From Novosphingobium sp. (GTDB lineage Bacteria; Pseudomonadota; Alphaproteobacteria; Sphingomonadales; Sphingomonadaceae): a stretch of 64,000 nucleotides of DNA. The stretch spans positions 23,025-87,024 of the forward strand of contig NZ_JAIEPN010000091.1 in assembly GCF_019748365.1 (NCBI RefSeq), written 5' to 3'. The notes under the pieces are model-generated. The model did no database searches, had not been told where the DNA came from, and saw only the letters and a list, made by a program, of their open reading frames with translations. Shown here piece after piece: positions 52,981-61,748 of the stretch. A program made the translations under genes and the position numbers. How positions within the stretch are numbered: the first letter of the stretch is position 1; the number at the start of each line of letters is the position of its first letter.

Positions 52981-53760
52981 TCAATGCGCCAGCAGCAGCG
53001 GCACCATCGACGTATCGAGCAGCGCGCGCGAGACCCCGCCGAGCAGCAATTCGCGCAGCCGGCTCTTGCCGAACAGTCCCATCACGATGAGCCCCGCACC
53101 AAGTTCATGCGCCTTGTCGGCAATCATCGTGCCGATCGCCCCGTGCTTCGCCACTTCATGCACTTCGGCATGGATATCGTGACGCGAGAGGTAGCAGGCC
53201 GCATCGCGCGCGGGGAAGCTGTCTTCCTTCTCGCGCACCATGAGGATGTGGACCGCGCTGGACAAGGCGAGCAGCGGCAGCGCCGCGCGCATCGCGGCGG
53301 CGGCTTCGTGTCCGCCGTCCCACGCCAGAAGCACCGGCTTGTCGAACACCACCAGCGGCACCCCGCGCGGCAAGGCGAGCACCGGGCAGCGCGAGCCCAG
53401 CGCCACTTCCTCCAGCGCCGGATCATCGAGGCTGGCGACAATGCAATCGGTGAAACGTGCCGCCGCCGCCACGCCTTCGACGCGGCCCTGATCGGTCAGC
53501 ACGACATCGAAGGGCACGTCCTCGTTGGCGAGCCGCTTGTCGAGATCGGTGGCGAGCTGTTCGTCGGCCGCGCGCACTTCATTGATCACCTCGGCCGACA
53601 TCGCCGCGCCGCCGAAGGGTTCCCACAGCGCCATCTGGGCAAACGGCGTGGCGATCTGGAACGAGACATGGCCGCGCATGGCCCGCGCCAGCGCGAGCGC
53701 GGTTTCAACCCGGTCGTCGAGCGTATCGGCATTGTCCGCTGGGCAGAGAATCGAACGCAT
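52981..53760 (-). CDS. Tandem universal stress protein
   Basis: ATG 53760 gives 259 residues with two Usp folds. The N-terminal half (SILCPADNADTLDDRVETALALARAMRGHVSF) is degenerate. The C-terminal half begins VLLAWDGGHEAAAAMRAALPLL and ends with the nucleotide-binding pattern GLFGKSRLRELLLGGVSRALL (G-x2-G-x9-G-x-S). Two-domain Usp proteins of this kind are usually ATP-binding stress proteins in the cytoplasm. The track extension to 53862 has no support. The 151-base gap to the divergent HAD gene shows nothing distinctive. Confidence 0.9.
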   Translation of the reverse strand: MRSILCPADNADTLDDRVETALALARAMRGHVSFQIATPFAQMALWEPFGGAAMSAEVINEVRAADEQLATDLDKRLANEDVPFDVVLTDQGRVEGVAAAARFTDCIVASLDDPALEEVALGSRCPVLALPRGVPLVVFDKPVLLAWDGGHEAAAAMRAALPLLALSSAVHILMVREKEDSFPARDAACYLSRHDIHAEVHEVAKHGAIGTMIADKAHELGAGLIVMGLFGKSRLRELLLGGVSRALLDTSMVPLLLAH

Positions 53761-53911
53761 GGGTTCCTCCTTGGGTGTGGTTGCTGGAACCGGGATAGAC
53801 CCGTTCCGGACCAATGCCCAATGATCCACGTCAAATCGCCAACCCGCTTGCCGGCCTTGCACACGCCGCGCCGACCGCTATGCCGCCATCACGACAAGGC
53901 TGGGAGCGGAC

Positions 53912-54574
53912 ATGGTGACGGAACAGGCATTTGCGGCAGTGATCTTCGATTTCGGCGGGGTGATCACCTCGTCGCCGTTCGAGGCCTTCAACCGGCTGGA
54001 AGCCGAGCGCGGATTGCCGCAGGACTTCGTGCGCCGCGTCAACGCGACCAATCCCGACGATAACGCCTGGGCGAAGTTCGAACGGGCCGAGATCGGCACC
54101 GCGGAATTCGACGCGCTGTTTGCCGCAGAAGCCCGCGCGCAGGGCCATGAACTGGCCGGAAGCGAAGTGCTCGCCGTACTGGCAGGGGCGGTTCGCCCGG
54201 CGATGGTCATCGCGCTCGATCAGCTCAAGGCAGCCGGTTATCGCATCGCCTGCATTACCAACAACGTGCCCGCCGGGCACGGCGGCGCCGGTCTCGCCCG
54301 CAGCGAGGACCGCAGCGATGCACTGGAACTGATCTTCGCGCGCTTCGAGCACGTGATCGAGAGCAGCAAGGCCGGGGTGCGCAAACCCGATCCGCGCATA
54401 TATCTTATGATGTGCGAGAAACTGGGGCTCGAACCCGCCGCCTGCATCTACCTCGACGACCTTGGGGTGAACTGCAAACCCGCGGCAAAGCTGGGGATGC
54501 ACGCGATCAAGGTGACAAGCGGCGAGCAGGCGCTGGCTGATCTTTCGGTCCTGCTCGGACTGCCGCTGGGGTGA
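53912..54574 (+). CDS. HAD-superfamily hydrolase
   Basis: A 220-residue HAD-like phosphatase, subfamily IA with a helical cap. Motif I is VIFDFGGVITSS, in which the usual second Asp of DxD is Gly (DFGG), as in the epoxide-hydrolase N-domain/YihX-like group. Motif II is ACITNN, the motif III lysine lies in SKAGVRKPDPRIY, and motif IV is IYLDDLGVNCKPAAKLGM. The DxG form makes classical phosphatase activity uncertain. It precedes scoA by 54 bases on the same strand. Confidence 0.85.
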   Translation: MVTEQAFAAVIFDFGGVITSSPFEAFNRLEAERGLPQDFVRRVNATNPDDNAWAKFERAEIGTAEFDALFAAEARAQGHELAGSEVLAVLAGAVRPAMVIALDQLKAAGYRIACITNNVPAGHGGAGLARSEDRSDALELIFARFEHVIESSKAGVRKPDPRIYLMMCEKLGLEPAACIYLDDLGVNCKPAAKLGMHAIKVTSGEQALADLSVLLGLPLG

Positions 54575-54628
54575 CAAGCTGGCCCTTGGCGCTAGATAGG
54601 CTCTGCACAGCACAGGAGCCGGATTCGC

Positions 54629-55339
54629 GTGGCCAAGAAGCTTTATCCCGATGCCGCCAGCGCCCTTGACGGGCTGCTGCGCGATGGTCTCCTGATCGCC
54701 TGCGGGGGCTTCGGCCTTTGCGGGATTCCCGAGCGTCTCCTGAATGCGGTGCGCGATTCGGGGGTGAAGGACCTGACCTTTGCCAGCAACAACGCCGGGA
54801 TCGACAACGAAGGCATCGGCATGCTGCTGCGCACGCGGCAGGTGAAGAAGATGATCGCCTCCTATGTGGGCGAGAACAAGGAATTCGAGCGCCAGTACCT
54901 TTCGGGCGAGCTGGAAGTGGAATTCTGCCCGCAGGGCACGCTCGCCGAACGCATGCGCGCCGGCGGCGCGGGCATTCCGGGCTTCTACACCAGGACCGGC
55001 GTCGGCACCCTGGTGGCCGAGGGCAAGGAATCCAAGATCTTCGGCGGGCAGGAATACATTCTCGAGCAGGGCATCTTCGCCGATCTGGCGCTGGTGAAGG
55101 CGTGGAAGGCGGACGAGACGGGCAACGTCGTGTTCCGCAAGACCGCGCGCAACTTCAACGTGCCGGCCGCCACCTGCGGCAAGGTCTGCGTCGTCGAGGT
55201 GGAGGAAATCGTCCCCACCGGAAGCCTCGATCCCGATGCGATCCACCTGCCGGGCGTCTACGTCCAGCGACTGATCGTGGGTTCGCCCTATGACAAGAAG
55301 ATCGAATTCCGCACCACTCGCAGCACGGATGTCGGCTGA
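54629..55339 (+). CDS. scoA: 3-oxoacid CoA-transferase subunit A
   Basis: Subunit A of succinyl-CoA:3-ketoacid CoA-transferase, which activates acetoacetate with succinyl-CoA. It starts at GTG 54629 and has 236 residues. It begins [36 protein letters not shown] and includes [15 protein letters not shown] and [12 protein letters not shown], all strongly conserved in the family. It shares its stop/start with scoB (TGATG). Confidence 0.95.
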   Translation: MAKKLYPDAASALDGLLRDGLLIACGGFGLCGIPERLLNAVRDSGVKDLTFASNNAGIDNEGIGMLLRTRQVKKMIASYVGENKEFERQYLSGELEVEFCPQGTLAERMRAGGAGIPGFYTRTGVGTLVAEGKESKIFGGQEYILEQGIFADLALVKAWKADETGNVVFRKTARNFNVPAATCGKVCVVEVEEIVPTGSLDPDAIHLPGVYVQRLIVGSPYDKKIEFRTTRSTDVG

Positions 55340-55998
55340 TGACCAAGCATGATGGAATGACCGCGGGCTGGACTCGCGACCAGATGGCCGCCCGCGCCGC
55401 GCGCGAACTGCAGGACGGCTACTATGTGAACCTTGGCATCGGCATCCCGACCTTGGTGGCGAACCATATCCCCGAGGGAATGACGGTGACGCTGCAGAGC
55501 GAGAACGGCATGCTCGGCATCGGGCCCTTCCCGCTCGAGAACGAAGTCGATCCCGACCTTATCAACGCCGGCAAGCAGACGATCAGCGAACTGCCGCACT
55601 CGGCCTATTTCGACAGCGCGCAGAGCTTTGCGATGATCCGCGGCGGGCATATCGACCTCACCGTGCTCGGCGCGATGGAAGTTGCCGAGAACGGCGACAT
55701 CGCCAACTGGATGGTGCCCGGCAAGATGATCAAGGGCATGGGCGGCGCGATGGACCTCGTCGCGGGCGTCAAGAAGATCATCGTGGTGATGGAGCACTGC
55801 GCCAAGGACGGCAGCCCCAAGTTCATCCCCGCCTGCACCCTGCCGCTGACCGGCAAGGGCGTAGTCGACATGGTGATCACCGATCTTGCCGTGTTTGCGC
55901 GGCCCGATCATGCCTCGCCGTTCAAGCTGATCGAACTGGCGCCGGGCGTGAGTGCCGATGACGTCCGCGCCAAGACCACCGCGCACTACGTAGACTAG
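55339..55998 (+). CDS. scoB: 3-oxoacid CoA-transferase subunit B
   Basis: Subunit B carries the catalytic glutamate in [12 protein letters not shown], which forms the enzyme-CoA thioester. The 219 residues also show [15 protein letters not shown] and the [19 protein letters not shown] block. It is translationally coupled to scoA through TGATG. The pair would let the cell use or make acetoacetate, for example in polyhydroxybutyrate turnover. Confidence 0.96.
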   Translation: MTKHDGMTAGWTRDQMAARAARELQDGYYVNLGIGIPTLVANHIPEGMTVTLQSENGMLGIGPFPLENEVDPDLINAGKQTISELPHSAYFDSAQSFAMIRGGHIDLTVLGAMEVAENGDIANWMVPGKMIKGMGGAMDLVAGVKKIIVVMEHCAKDGSPKFIPACTLPLTGKGVVDMVITDLAVFARPDHASPFKLIELAPGVSADDVRAKTTAHYVD

Positions 55999-56002
55999 CC
56001 TC

Positions 56003-56686
56003 GTGGCCTATACCCTCATCACCGCGAACCGGAACTATTCGAGCTGGTCGCTGCGGCCGTGGCTCTTGATGAAGGCGCTGGGCATTCCCTTCGAGGACCG
56101 GCTGGAGCCCTTCACCAAGCCTTCGAACTACGACGAGTTCCGCGCCTTTTCGCCCACCGGGCAGGTGCCGGTGCTGCTCGATGGCGAGACGACGGTGTGG
56201 GATTCGCTGGGCATCGTGCTGTATCTCTCGGATCGGCACGAGGGTGTGTGGCCCACCGATCCCGCCGCCCGCGCCTTTGCGCAGTGTGCCACAACTGAAA
56301 TGCACGGCGGCTTTTCGGCGCTGCGCAACGATTGCACGATGAACGTCGGCGTGCGCGTGCAGCCCCGCCCGATGCGCGAGGCGCTGCTGCGCGATGTGGC
56401 GCGTGTGCGCGAGATTTTCGAGGAGGGCCTTGCGCGCTTCGGCGGGCCGTGGCTGGCCGGCGAGGCCTTCACCGTGCTCGACGCGTTCTATGCACCGGTC
56501 GCGTACCGCATCCGGACGTACGGGCTCGACGTAGGTAAGGGACAGGCCTGGGTCGACCACGTAATCGCGCATCCTGCCATGCAGGCATGGGAAGCGGCGG
56601 CGCTGGAGGAAACGTGGCGGGAAGTGGGCCACGAGGAAGACCTGCTCTCCTGCGGCGCGATTACGGCGGACTATCGCAAGGCTTAG
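56003..56686 (+). CDS. Glutathione S-transferase family protein (second copy)
   Basis: GTG 56003, only 4 bases after scoB, starts a 227-residue GST. N-domain: YTLITANRNYSSWSLRPWLLMKALGIPFEDRL, with the cis-Pro loop QVPVLLDGETTVWDSLGIVLYLSD. C-domain: AGEAFTVLDAFYAPVAYRIRTYGLDV. It is paralogous to the GST at 46492 but only moderately similar. Placement behind scoAB may reflect cotranscription rather than a shared pathway. It ends in a 4-base overlap with the convergent DUF983 gene. Confidence 0.88.
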   Translation: MAYTLITANRNYSSWSLRPWLLMKALGIPFEDRLEPFTKPSNYDEFRAFSPTGQVPVLLDGETTVWDSLGIVLYLSDRHEGVWPTDPAARAFAQCATTEMHGGFSALRNDCTMNVGVRVQPRPMREALLRDVARVREIFEEGLARFGGPWLAGEAFTVLDAFYAPVAYRIRTYGLDVGKGQAWVDHVIAHPAMQAWEAAALEETWREVGHEEDLLSCGAITADYRKA

Positions 56687-57105
56687 GCCTGATCGTCCGC
56701 CTTTTGGCGCGCGTTCAGCTCTGCCCAGAGACCTTCGGTGCCCGCTTCCATCGCGTGGTTCACATATTGGGACGCGGCGAGCCAGCCCTTGAACGGGCGC
56801 ATCGAGGCGACGCAGCCAACAACAAGAACCGGCACCGAGGTTAGCGCATGGACCCACCACGGCGGATCGAATTTCACCTGCACGTAGACCACCACGAAGA
56901 CCAGCGGCAGCGCGGTCAGGCACAGCGCGAAGAAGGCCGGGCCATCGTCCGTCTGCGCGTAGCTGAAATCAAGGCCGCAGCTGTCGCAGGTCTTGGCCAG
57001 CTTGAGCCAGCCCGCGAACATATGCCCCTCGCCGCAGCGCGGGCATTTGCCCTGCCAGCCGCAGCGCAGGATCCACGCAAGCTTCGGGTTGGAAATCAGC
57101 GCCAT
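56683..57105 (-). CDS. DUF983 zinc-ribbon membrane protein
   Basis: ATG 57105 (MALISNPKLAW) gives 140 residues; GTG/ATG further up is less likely. A zinc-ribbon with two CxxC pairs (KCPRCGEGHMFAGWLKLAKTCDSCGLDF) precedes two membrane helices (FFALCLTALPLVFVVVYVQV and VHALTSVPVLVVGCVA), the DUF983 plan. DYSYAQTDDGPAFF-like FSYAQTDDGPAFFALC is the conserved box. The molecular function is unknown; homologues are common near cytochrome oxidase genes in alphaproteobacteria, but not here. Confidence 0.87.
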   Translation of the reverse strand: MALISNPKLAWILRCGWQGKCPRCGEGHMFAGWLKLAKTCDSCGLDFSYAQTDDGPAFFALCLTALPLVFVVVYVQVKFDPPWWVHALTSVPVLVVGCVASMRPFKGWLAASQYVNHAMEAGTEGLWAELNARQKADDQA

Positions 57106-57145
57106 GAGATCGCCGTTAGACCTCGCGGCCGGCTCCCGCAATCGC

Positions 57146-58699
57146 TTAGTGATCAGCCGCTGCGGCCTGCATCGGCGCTCCGCCCATCGCTGGCTTGCCG
57201 CCCTTCACGAAGAACAGCACCGGGATCGAGGCCCAGCAGAGCAGGCCCATCATGTAGAAGTCGTTGAGGTAGCCGATCATCGCCGCCTGCTTGTTGACCA
57301 TGCCATCGACCACCCGCATCCCGGCTTCAGACACGCCGCCAAAGGCCGTGATGCGGTCCAGATCGAACGGCACGCTCATGCGTGTGATCTGTGCGCCCAT
57401 CTCGGCGTGGTTCACCTGGATGTTGCGTGCGAGCATGAAGGTGCACACCGCGATGCCGATCGAGGCGCCGATCGAGCGCATCAGGTTGTTGAGCCCGGCG
57501 GCATCGGTGCGCAGATCGGGCGGCAGGGTGGCGAAGGCGATCAGATTGATCGGCATGATCGTGAAGCTGATGCCCACGCCCTGGATCAGGCCGGTGACGA
57601 AGATCGGCTCCATCGGCATGTCTGGCGACCAGCCCGACATCAGCCAGAGCGACCAGCCCGAAAGCCCCATACCGATCGCGAGCGCGATGCGCGGGTCCAT
57701 CTTCGTGATCCAACGCCCGAGCAGCGTGATCGTGACGAGCAGGCCGATCCCGCGCGGCGCGAGCAGCCAGCCGGCATCGACCGCCGGGTAGCCATAGATG
57801 CCCTGCAGAAGCCCCGGCAGCAGTGCCAGCACCGCCATCATCACGCAGCCGATCAGGAACATGAAGATCAGGCTGGCAACGAAATTGGCATCTGCAAACA
57901 TGCGCCCCGGGAACAGCGGCTTGTCGGCAGTGACGAGATGGACAACCGCCATCCACGCGCTGCAGGCCCAGATCACGGCGTAAGTCACCACTTCGGCGCT
58001 GCCGAACCAGTCCTGCGAGGGGCCGCGATCGAGCATCAGCTGGAACGAGGCGAGCGCGAGCGCGACGAGCAGCCAACCGGTGAGATCAATCGGACGCCGA
58101 ATCGCAGTCTGGCGTGGCAAGAGCCACCAGAGCACGAGGCCGGACGCGATCCCGATGGGCACGTTGATGAAGAACACCCAACGCCAAGAATAGCTTTCGG
58201 TGATGTAGCCTCCGAGCAGCGGCCCGGCGATGGGCCCGAGCATGACGCCTTGCGTGAACAGCGCCATCATCTTCGGGCGCTCCTCGGTGGTACTCGCATT
58301 GAGCATCACCGTCTGCGCGAAGGGCGAAAGGAACGCGCCGCCAATCCCCTGAACCACGCGGAATGCCACCATCTGCCCGAGGTTCTGCGCAAGGCCGCAC
58401 AGAATCGAGGCCCCGGTGAAGGCCACAACCGAGAATGTGAAGACGACGCGGATGCCGAATCGGTCGACCAGCCAGCCGCCCAATGGCAGCACCACGGCAG
58501 AGGCGAGCACATAGCTTGTCAGCACCCAGCTGATCGTTTCCTGCGTTGCCGAAAGCGAGGCTTCCATATGCGGCAGCGCGACGTTGGCAATCGTGGTGTC
58601 GAGCACCTGCATGACCATCGCCGCCATCACCGCAGTGAACAGCAGCGGGCGGTGCTTCACCTGCCAGGCAGGCGGCTGGGCGCTACTTGTCGCCGACAT
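57146..58699 (-). CDS. EmrB-type multidrug efflux permease (DHA2 family)
   Basis: This 517-residue MFS exporter has about 14 membrane helices. Family motifs: LDTTIANVALPHMEASLSATQETISWVLTSYVLASAV in helix 1-2 (motif D1), GWLVDRFGIRVVF (motif A) and motif C around GVMLGPIAGPLLGGYI. With the EmrA-type adaptor just upstream (17-base overlap) it should form a tripartite pump with a TolC-like channel encoded elsewhere. Likely substrates are hydrophobic toxicants or antibiotics. Confidence 0.94.
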   Translation of the reverse strand: MSATSSAQPPAWQVKHRPLLFTAVMAAMVMQVLDTTIANVALPHMEASLSATQETISWVLTSYVLASAVVLPLGGWLVDRFGIRVVFTFSVVAFTGASILCGLAQNLGQMVAFRVVQGIGGAFLSPFAQTVMLNASTTEERPKMMALFTQGVMLGPIAGPLLGGYITESYSWRWVFFINVPIGIASGLVLWWLLPRQTAIRRPIDLTGWLLVALALASFQLMLDRGPSQDWFGSAEVVTYAVIWACSAWMAVVHLVTADKPLFPGRMFADANFVASLIFMFLIGCVMMAVLALLPGLLQGIYGYPAVDAGWLLAPRGIGLLVTITLLGRWITKMDPRIALAIGMGLSGWSLWLMSGWSPDMPMEPIFVTGLIQGVGISFTIMPINLIAFATLPPDLRTDAAGLNNLMRSIGASIGIAVCTFMLARNIQVNHAEMGAQITRMSVPFDLDRITAFGGVSEAGMRVVDGMVNKQAAMIGYLNDFYMMGLLCWASIPVLFFVKGGKPAMGGAPMQAAAADH

Positions 58700-59753
58700 G
58701 GACCGTCACGTTCGCACTCAGGCCGGCGATCAGCGGACGGTCACCGCTGGACGAATCGATGGCGATGCGCACCGGCACACGCTGGGTGACCTTGACCCAG
58801 TTGCCAGTGGCATTCTGCGCCGGGAGGACCGAGAACTCCGAGCCCGTACCCGCGCCGATGCTGTCGACATGGCCCTTGAGCTTGAGGCCGGGGTAGGCAT
58901 CGAGCTTGACCTCTGCGGGCTGGCCGGGGCGCATATGGGCAAGATCGGTTTCCTTGAAGTTCGCCTCGACGCGGGCCCCGCCCTCGCGCACGATGGAGAG
59001 CATCGGCACGCCGGTGAAGACCATCTGGCCGATCTGCAGGCGGGTCACCTGCGTGACGCGGCCCGAGACCGGCGCGCGGACGACCGTGCGGGTGAGATCG
59101 AGCGCGGCCTTGGCACGGGTGGCCTGCGCGGCGGCGACTTGCGGGTTCTGCCCGGGCACCTGCGCACCGGTGGCGAGCTGGGCGCGCGCCTTTTGCACTT
59201 CGGCGGCGACCGAGGCGAGCCTGTCACGCGCGGCGGCGACAGCGTGCTGCGCCTCGTCCATGCGAGCGCGGGTGTTGAAGCCGCGATCGAGCAGCGCCTT
59301 CTCGCGCGCATATTGTGCTTCGGCGAGGGCGAGATCGTCACGCGCGCCGGCGATATTGGCGGCATTGGCGCCAACATCGGCGGAAAGCGCGGTGATATTG
59401 GCCTGCGCGCTGGCAATCTGCGCATCGGCCTGGCGGATCGCGACTTCGTAGCTGGTGGGATCGATCCGGAAGAGCACGTCGCCCGCCTTGACCTGCTGGT
59501 TTTCGCGCACGTTCACGGCGACGACGAGGCCGTTCACCTCGCCCGCGATCGAGACGATGTCCTGCTTCACATAGGCGTTGTCGGTCGAGACCTCACCGGG
59601 GCTGCCGAACCACCACACCAGCGCGCCGCCCACGATCAGCGCGGGGACCACCAGCATGGCAACCAGCCGCAGCCGCTTGTTGCGCACGGCCTTGCCGCGC
59701 TCCTTGGCGTTGGCTTCGACTTCGACGGGCTTGAAGGGATCGGCCTCAGCCAT
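58683..59753 (-). CDS. EmrA-type membrane fusion protein (HlyD family)
   Basis: This periplasmic adaptor of the efflux pump has 356 residues. One N-terminal membrane helix (LVAMLVVPALIVGGALVWWF), the lipoyl halves (VSIAGEVNGLVVAVNVRENQQVKAGDVLFRID and VRAPVSGRVTQVTRLQIGQMV), a long alpha-helical hairpin between them, and a C-terminal beta-barrel. It overlaps marR by 8 bases and emrB by 17, so all three are one transcription unit. Confidence 0.94.
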   Translation of the reverse strand: MAEADPFKPVEVEANAKERGKAVRNKRLRLVAMLVVPALIVGGALVWWFGSPGEVSTDNAYVKQDIVSIAGEVNGLVVAVNVRENQQVKAGDVLFRIDPTSYEVAIRQADAQIASAQANITALSADVGANAANIAGARDDLALAEAQYAREKALLDRGFNTRARMDEAQHAVAAARDRLASVAAEVQKARAQLATGAQVPGQNPQVAAAQATRAKAALDLTRTVVRAPVSGRVTQVTRLQIGQMVFTGVPMLSIVREGGARVEANFKETDLAHMRPGQPAEVKLDAYPGLKLKGHVDSIGAGTGSEFSVLPAQNATGNWVKVTQRVPVRIAIDSSSGDRPLIAGLSANVTVHVGDK

Positions 59754-60210
59754 GGGCGAGCGCTCCTTCCTTGATCACCCGTTCCGGCGGGGTTTCCTCG
59801 AGCAGATTGGCGCGCACGCGCTCGAGCAGGGCAAGCAGAAGCGCGCTTTCATCGGGCGTGAAGCCCTGCTGCGCTTCCTCGAACACATCGGTGGCGCAAA
59901 CGAACAGCTCATCGAGCAGCGGCGTGGCAGCATCGGTCAGGAACAGGCGCCAGGCGCGGCGATCGTTGGGATCGGCACGGCGCTCGACCATGCCGGATTT
60001 CTCCAACCGGTCGATCATGCGCCCGGCCGTGATCGCCTCCACTTCCAGCCACTGCGCTAGCGCGCCCTGATTCACGCCGGGGGTGCGGCGCAGCGCGGCG
60101 AGCATGCGCCACTGCGGGCCGGTGACGCCGAAGCGGCGGCTGACCACGTCGAAGCGCTTGCGCAGCAGGCGGCTCACGTCCGAGGTCAGGAAAGCGATAT
60201 TGTTCTGCAT
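59746..60210 (-). CDS. MarR-family repressor of the efflux operon
   Basis: ATG 60210 (MQNNIAFL) is taken as start, 154 residues; the track extends 12 residues upstream. A winged helix is clear: QWRMLAALRRTPGVNQGALAQWLEVEAITAGRMIDRLEKSGMVERRADPNDRRAW, with the D-x-R wing. Dimerising helices flank it. As first gene of the emrAB operon it is the probable local repressor released by pump substrates. A 9-base inverted repeat overlaps its start codon. There is no obvious ribosome binding site, so the message may be leaderless. Confidence 0.9.
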   Translation of the reverse strand: MQNNIAFLTSDVSRLLRKRFDVVSRRFGVTGPQWRMLAALRRTPGVNQGALAQWLEVEAITAGRMIDRLEKSGMVERRADPNDRRAWRLFLTDAATPLLDELFVCATDVFEEAQQGFTPDESALLLALLERVRANLLEETPPERVIKEGALAHG

Positions 60211-60233
60211 AGCTACGCACATAATAGCTATGC
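60207..60233 (-). promoter_or_regulatory. Inverted repeat operator at the marR start
   Basis: GCATAGCTA and TAGCTATGC are perfect 9-base arms separated by 9 bases. The site covers the proposed start codon of marR and an AT-rich stretch (with TTGACT and TATTAT on the minus strand just upstream) in an otherwise GC-rich region. Autoregulatory binding by MarR is the likely role. Confidence 0.6.
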
Positions 60234-60334
60234 TTATAATAGTCAAACTTGTCTAAAAGGGCAGGCCCTCCCCTTTGTTCCCTTCGACAAGCCAAATTCT
60301 GCCCGCTAAACCATGAGGTAAAGGGGATGGATGA

Positions 60335-60961
60335 ATGGGCGAAGGGGTGCTTGGAACGGGCCCGGGCGGCGGGAGAGCGAGCCTGTCCTCACGCCTTGTC
60401 AAACGCGCGCTGCTGGGATTCTACCGGTTGCAGGGCTGGAAAGCGATCGGTGCGCCCCCGCCGGGCGGGCGCTATGTGATCATCGCCGCGCCGCACACCT
60501 CCAACTGGGATTTCGTGTACTTCCTCGGGCTCGTGAACGAACTGGGGCTCGATGCGCACTTTATGGCCAAGGAAAGCCTGTTCCGCTGGCCGATGGGCGG
60601 CTTCATGCGCGACATGGGCGGCATTTCGATCGACCGTTCGGCGCGGCACAACGTGGTCGACGCGATGATCGCCGAATTCGCGCGGCGCGACCGCTTCGCG
60701 TTGACCATCGCGCCGGAAGGCACGCGCAGCGCGGTCAACCAGTGGCGCACCGGCTTCTATCATATCGCGCTGGGCGCCGGGGTGCCGATGGTGGTCGGGC
60801 TGATGGACTATGGCCGCAAAGTGGGCGGGCTCGGCCCGGCGATCATGCCGACCGGAGACTACAAGGCCGACATGCAGCAGGTGGCCGAGATCTACCAGAG
60901 CGTGACGCCGAAGCATCCCGAGCGCGGGATCAAGGACTTTGCAGGGATGTTCAATGCTTGA
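60335..60961 (+). CDS. Lysophospholipid acyltransferase family protein (PlsC-like)
   Basis: This 208-residue protein of the glycerolipid acyltransferase superfamily has the catalytic HX4D motif in PHTSNWDF, the second block KESLFRWPMGGFMRDMGGISIDRS, and the substrate motif APEGTRS. It is shorter than typical PlsC and belongs to the compact 1-acyl-glycerol-3-phosphate acyltransferase-like group. The acyl acceptor is unknown. It overlaps the DUF1295 gene by 8 bases and is divergent from marR. Confidence 0.85.
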   Translation: MGEGVLGTGPGGGRASLSSRLVKRALLGFYRLQGWKAIGAPPPGGRYVIIAAPHTSNWDFVYFLGLVNELGLDAHFMAKESLFRWPMGGFMRDMGGISIDRSARHNVVDAMIAEFARRDRFALTIAPEGTRSAVNQWRTGFYHIALGAGVPMVVGLMDYGRKVGGLGPAIMPTGDYKADMQQVAEIYQSVTPKHPERGIKDFAGMFNA

Positions 60962-61739
60962 AGGTCTGATTGTTAATGCCATCGCGCTTGCCGTGCTGAT
61001 GGCGCTGCTGGCGCACACGGCGGCGAAGATCGGCGATGTGAGCTTCATCGACGCGGTGTGGGGCGCGGCGATGGCAGTGCTCGCGGTTTCAGCCTGGGCG
61101 CAGGCGGCGGAGAAAGGCCCGCGCGCCAGCCTGATCGCGGCGATGGCGCTGATCTGGGGGGCGCGGCTCGGCTGGCACCTTTACACCCGCTGGCGCGCGC
61201 ATGGCGAGGACGTGCGCTACGCCCGGATGCTGGGCAAGGCGCGCAAGGCCGGCAAGTATGGCCGCGCCGCGGCGCAGGTCTTCGCGGTGCAGGCCGTGCT
61301 GCTCTATGTGACCTGCCTGCCCGCGCAGCTGGGCGTGCTGGCGTCCGGAAGCGAGGGCATCGGCGCGCTGGCCATGGCAGGCGGCGCGCTCTGGCTGATC
61401 GGCTTCGCGTTCGAGACCATCGGCGATGCGCAGCTGACTCGCTTCCGTGCCGATCCGGCGAACAAAGGCCGCGTCCTCGATACCGGTCTGTGGCGCTATA
61501 CCCGCCATCCCAACTACTTCGGTGATGCCTGCGTGTGGTGGGGCATATGGCTCGCCGCAAGCGAGGCGGGCCTCACCGTGGCGCTGGCCTCGCTGGCCGG
61601 GCCGCTGTTCCTGACGTTCACCCTCACCCGCTGGTCGGGCAAGCCGCTGCTCGAGAAGGGCCTCGTCCAGCGCCGTCCCGACTATGCCGAGTATGTGCGC
61701 CGCACATCGGGGTTCATTCCTTGGCCACCGAAGCGGTAA
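60954..61739 (+). CDS. DUF1295 membrane protein (steroid 5-alpha-reductase-like fold)
   Basis: ATG 60954, nested in the acyltransferase stop (ATGCTTGA), gives 261 residues with about six or seven hydrophobic helices. The C-terminal signature LDTGLWRYTRHPNYFGDACVWWGIWL and LEKGLVQRRPDYAEYVRRTSGFIPWPPK is that of the DUF1295 / isoprenylcysteine methyltransferase and steroid reductase superfamily. Members may be reductases or methyltransferases on lipid substrates; coupling to a lipid acyltransferase supports a membrane-lipid role (inference). Confidence 0.88.
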   Translation: MLEGLIVNAIALAVLMALLAHTAAKIGDVSFIDAVWGAAMAVLAVSAWAQAAEKGPRASLIAAMALIWGARLGWHLYTRWRAHGEDVRYARMLGKARKAGKYGRAAAQVFAVQAVLLYVTCLPAQLGVLASGSEGIGALAMAGGALWLIGFAFETIGDAQLTRFRADPANKGRVLDTGLWRYTRHPNYFGDACVWWGIWLAASEAGLTVALASLAGPLFLTFTLTRWSGKPLLEKGLVQRRPDYAEYVRRTSGFIPWPPKR

Positions 61740-61748
61740 CCGCGCCCA

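Noticed and set aside
56993-58789. 598-residue plus-strand ORF opposite the EmrB gene
   Set aside because: Antisense shadow of the efflux permease, rich in His/Arg, without any recognisable domain.
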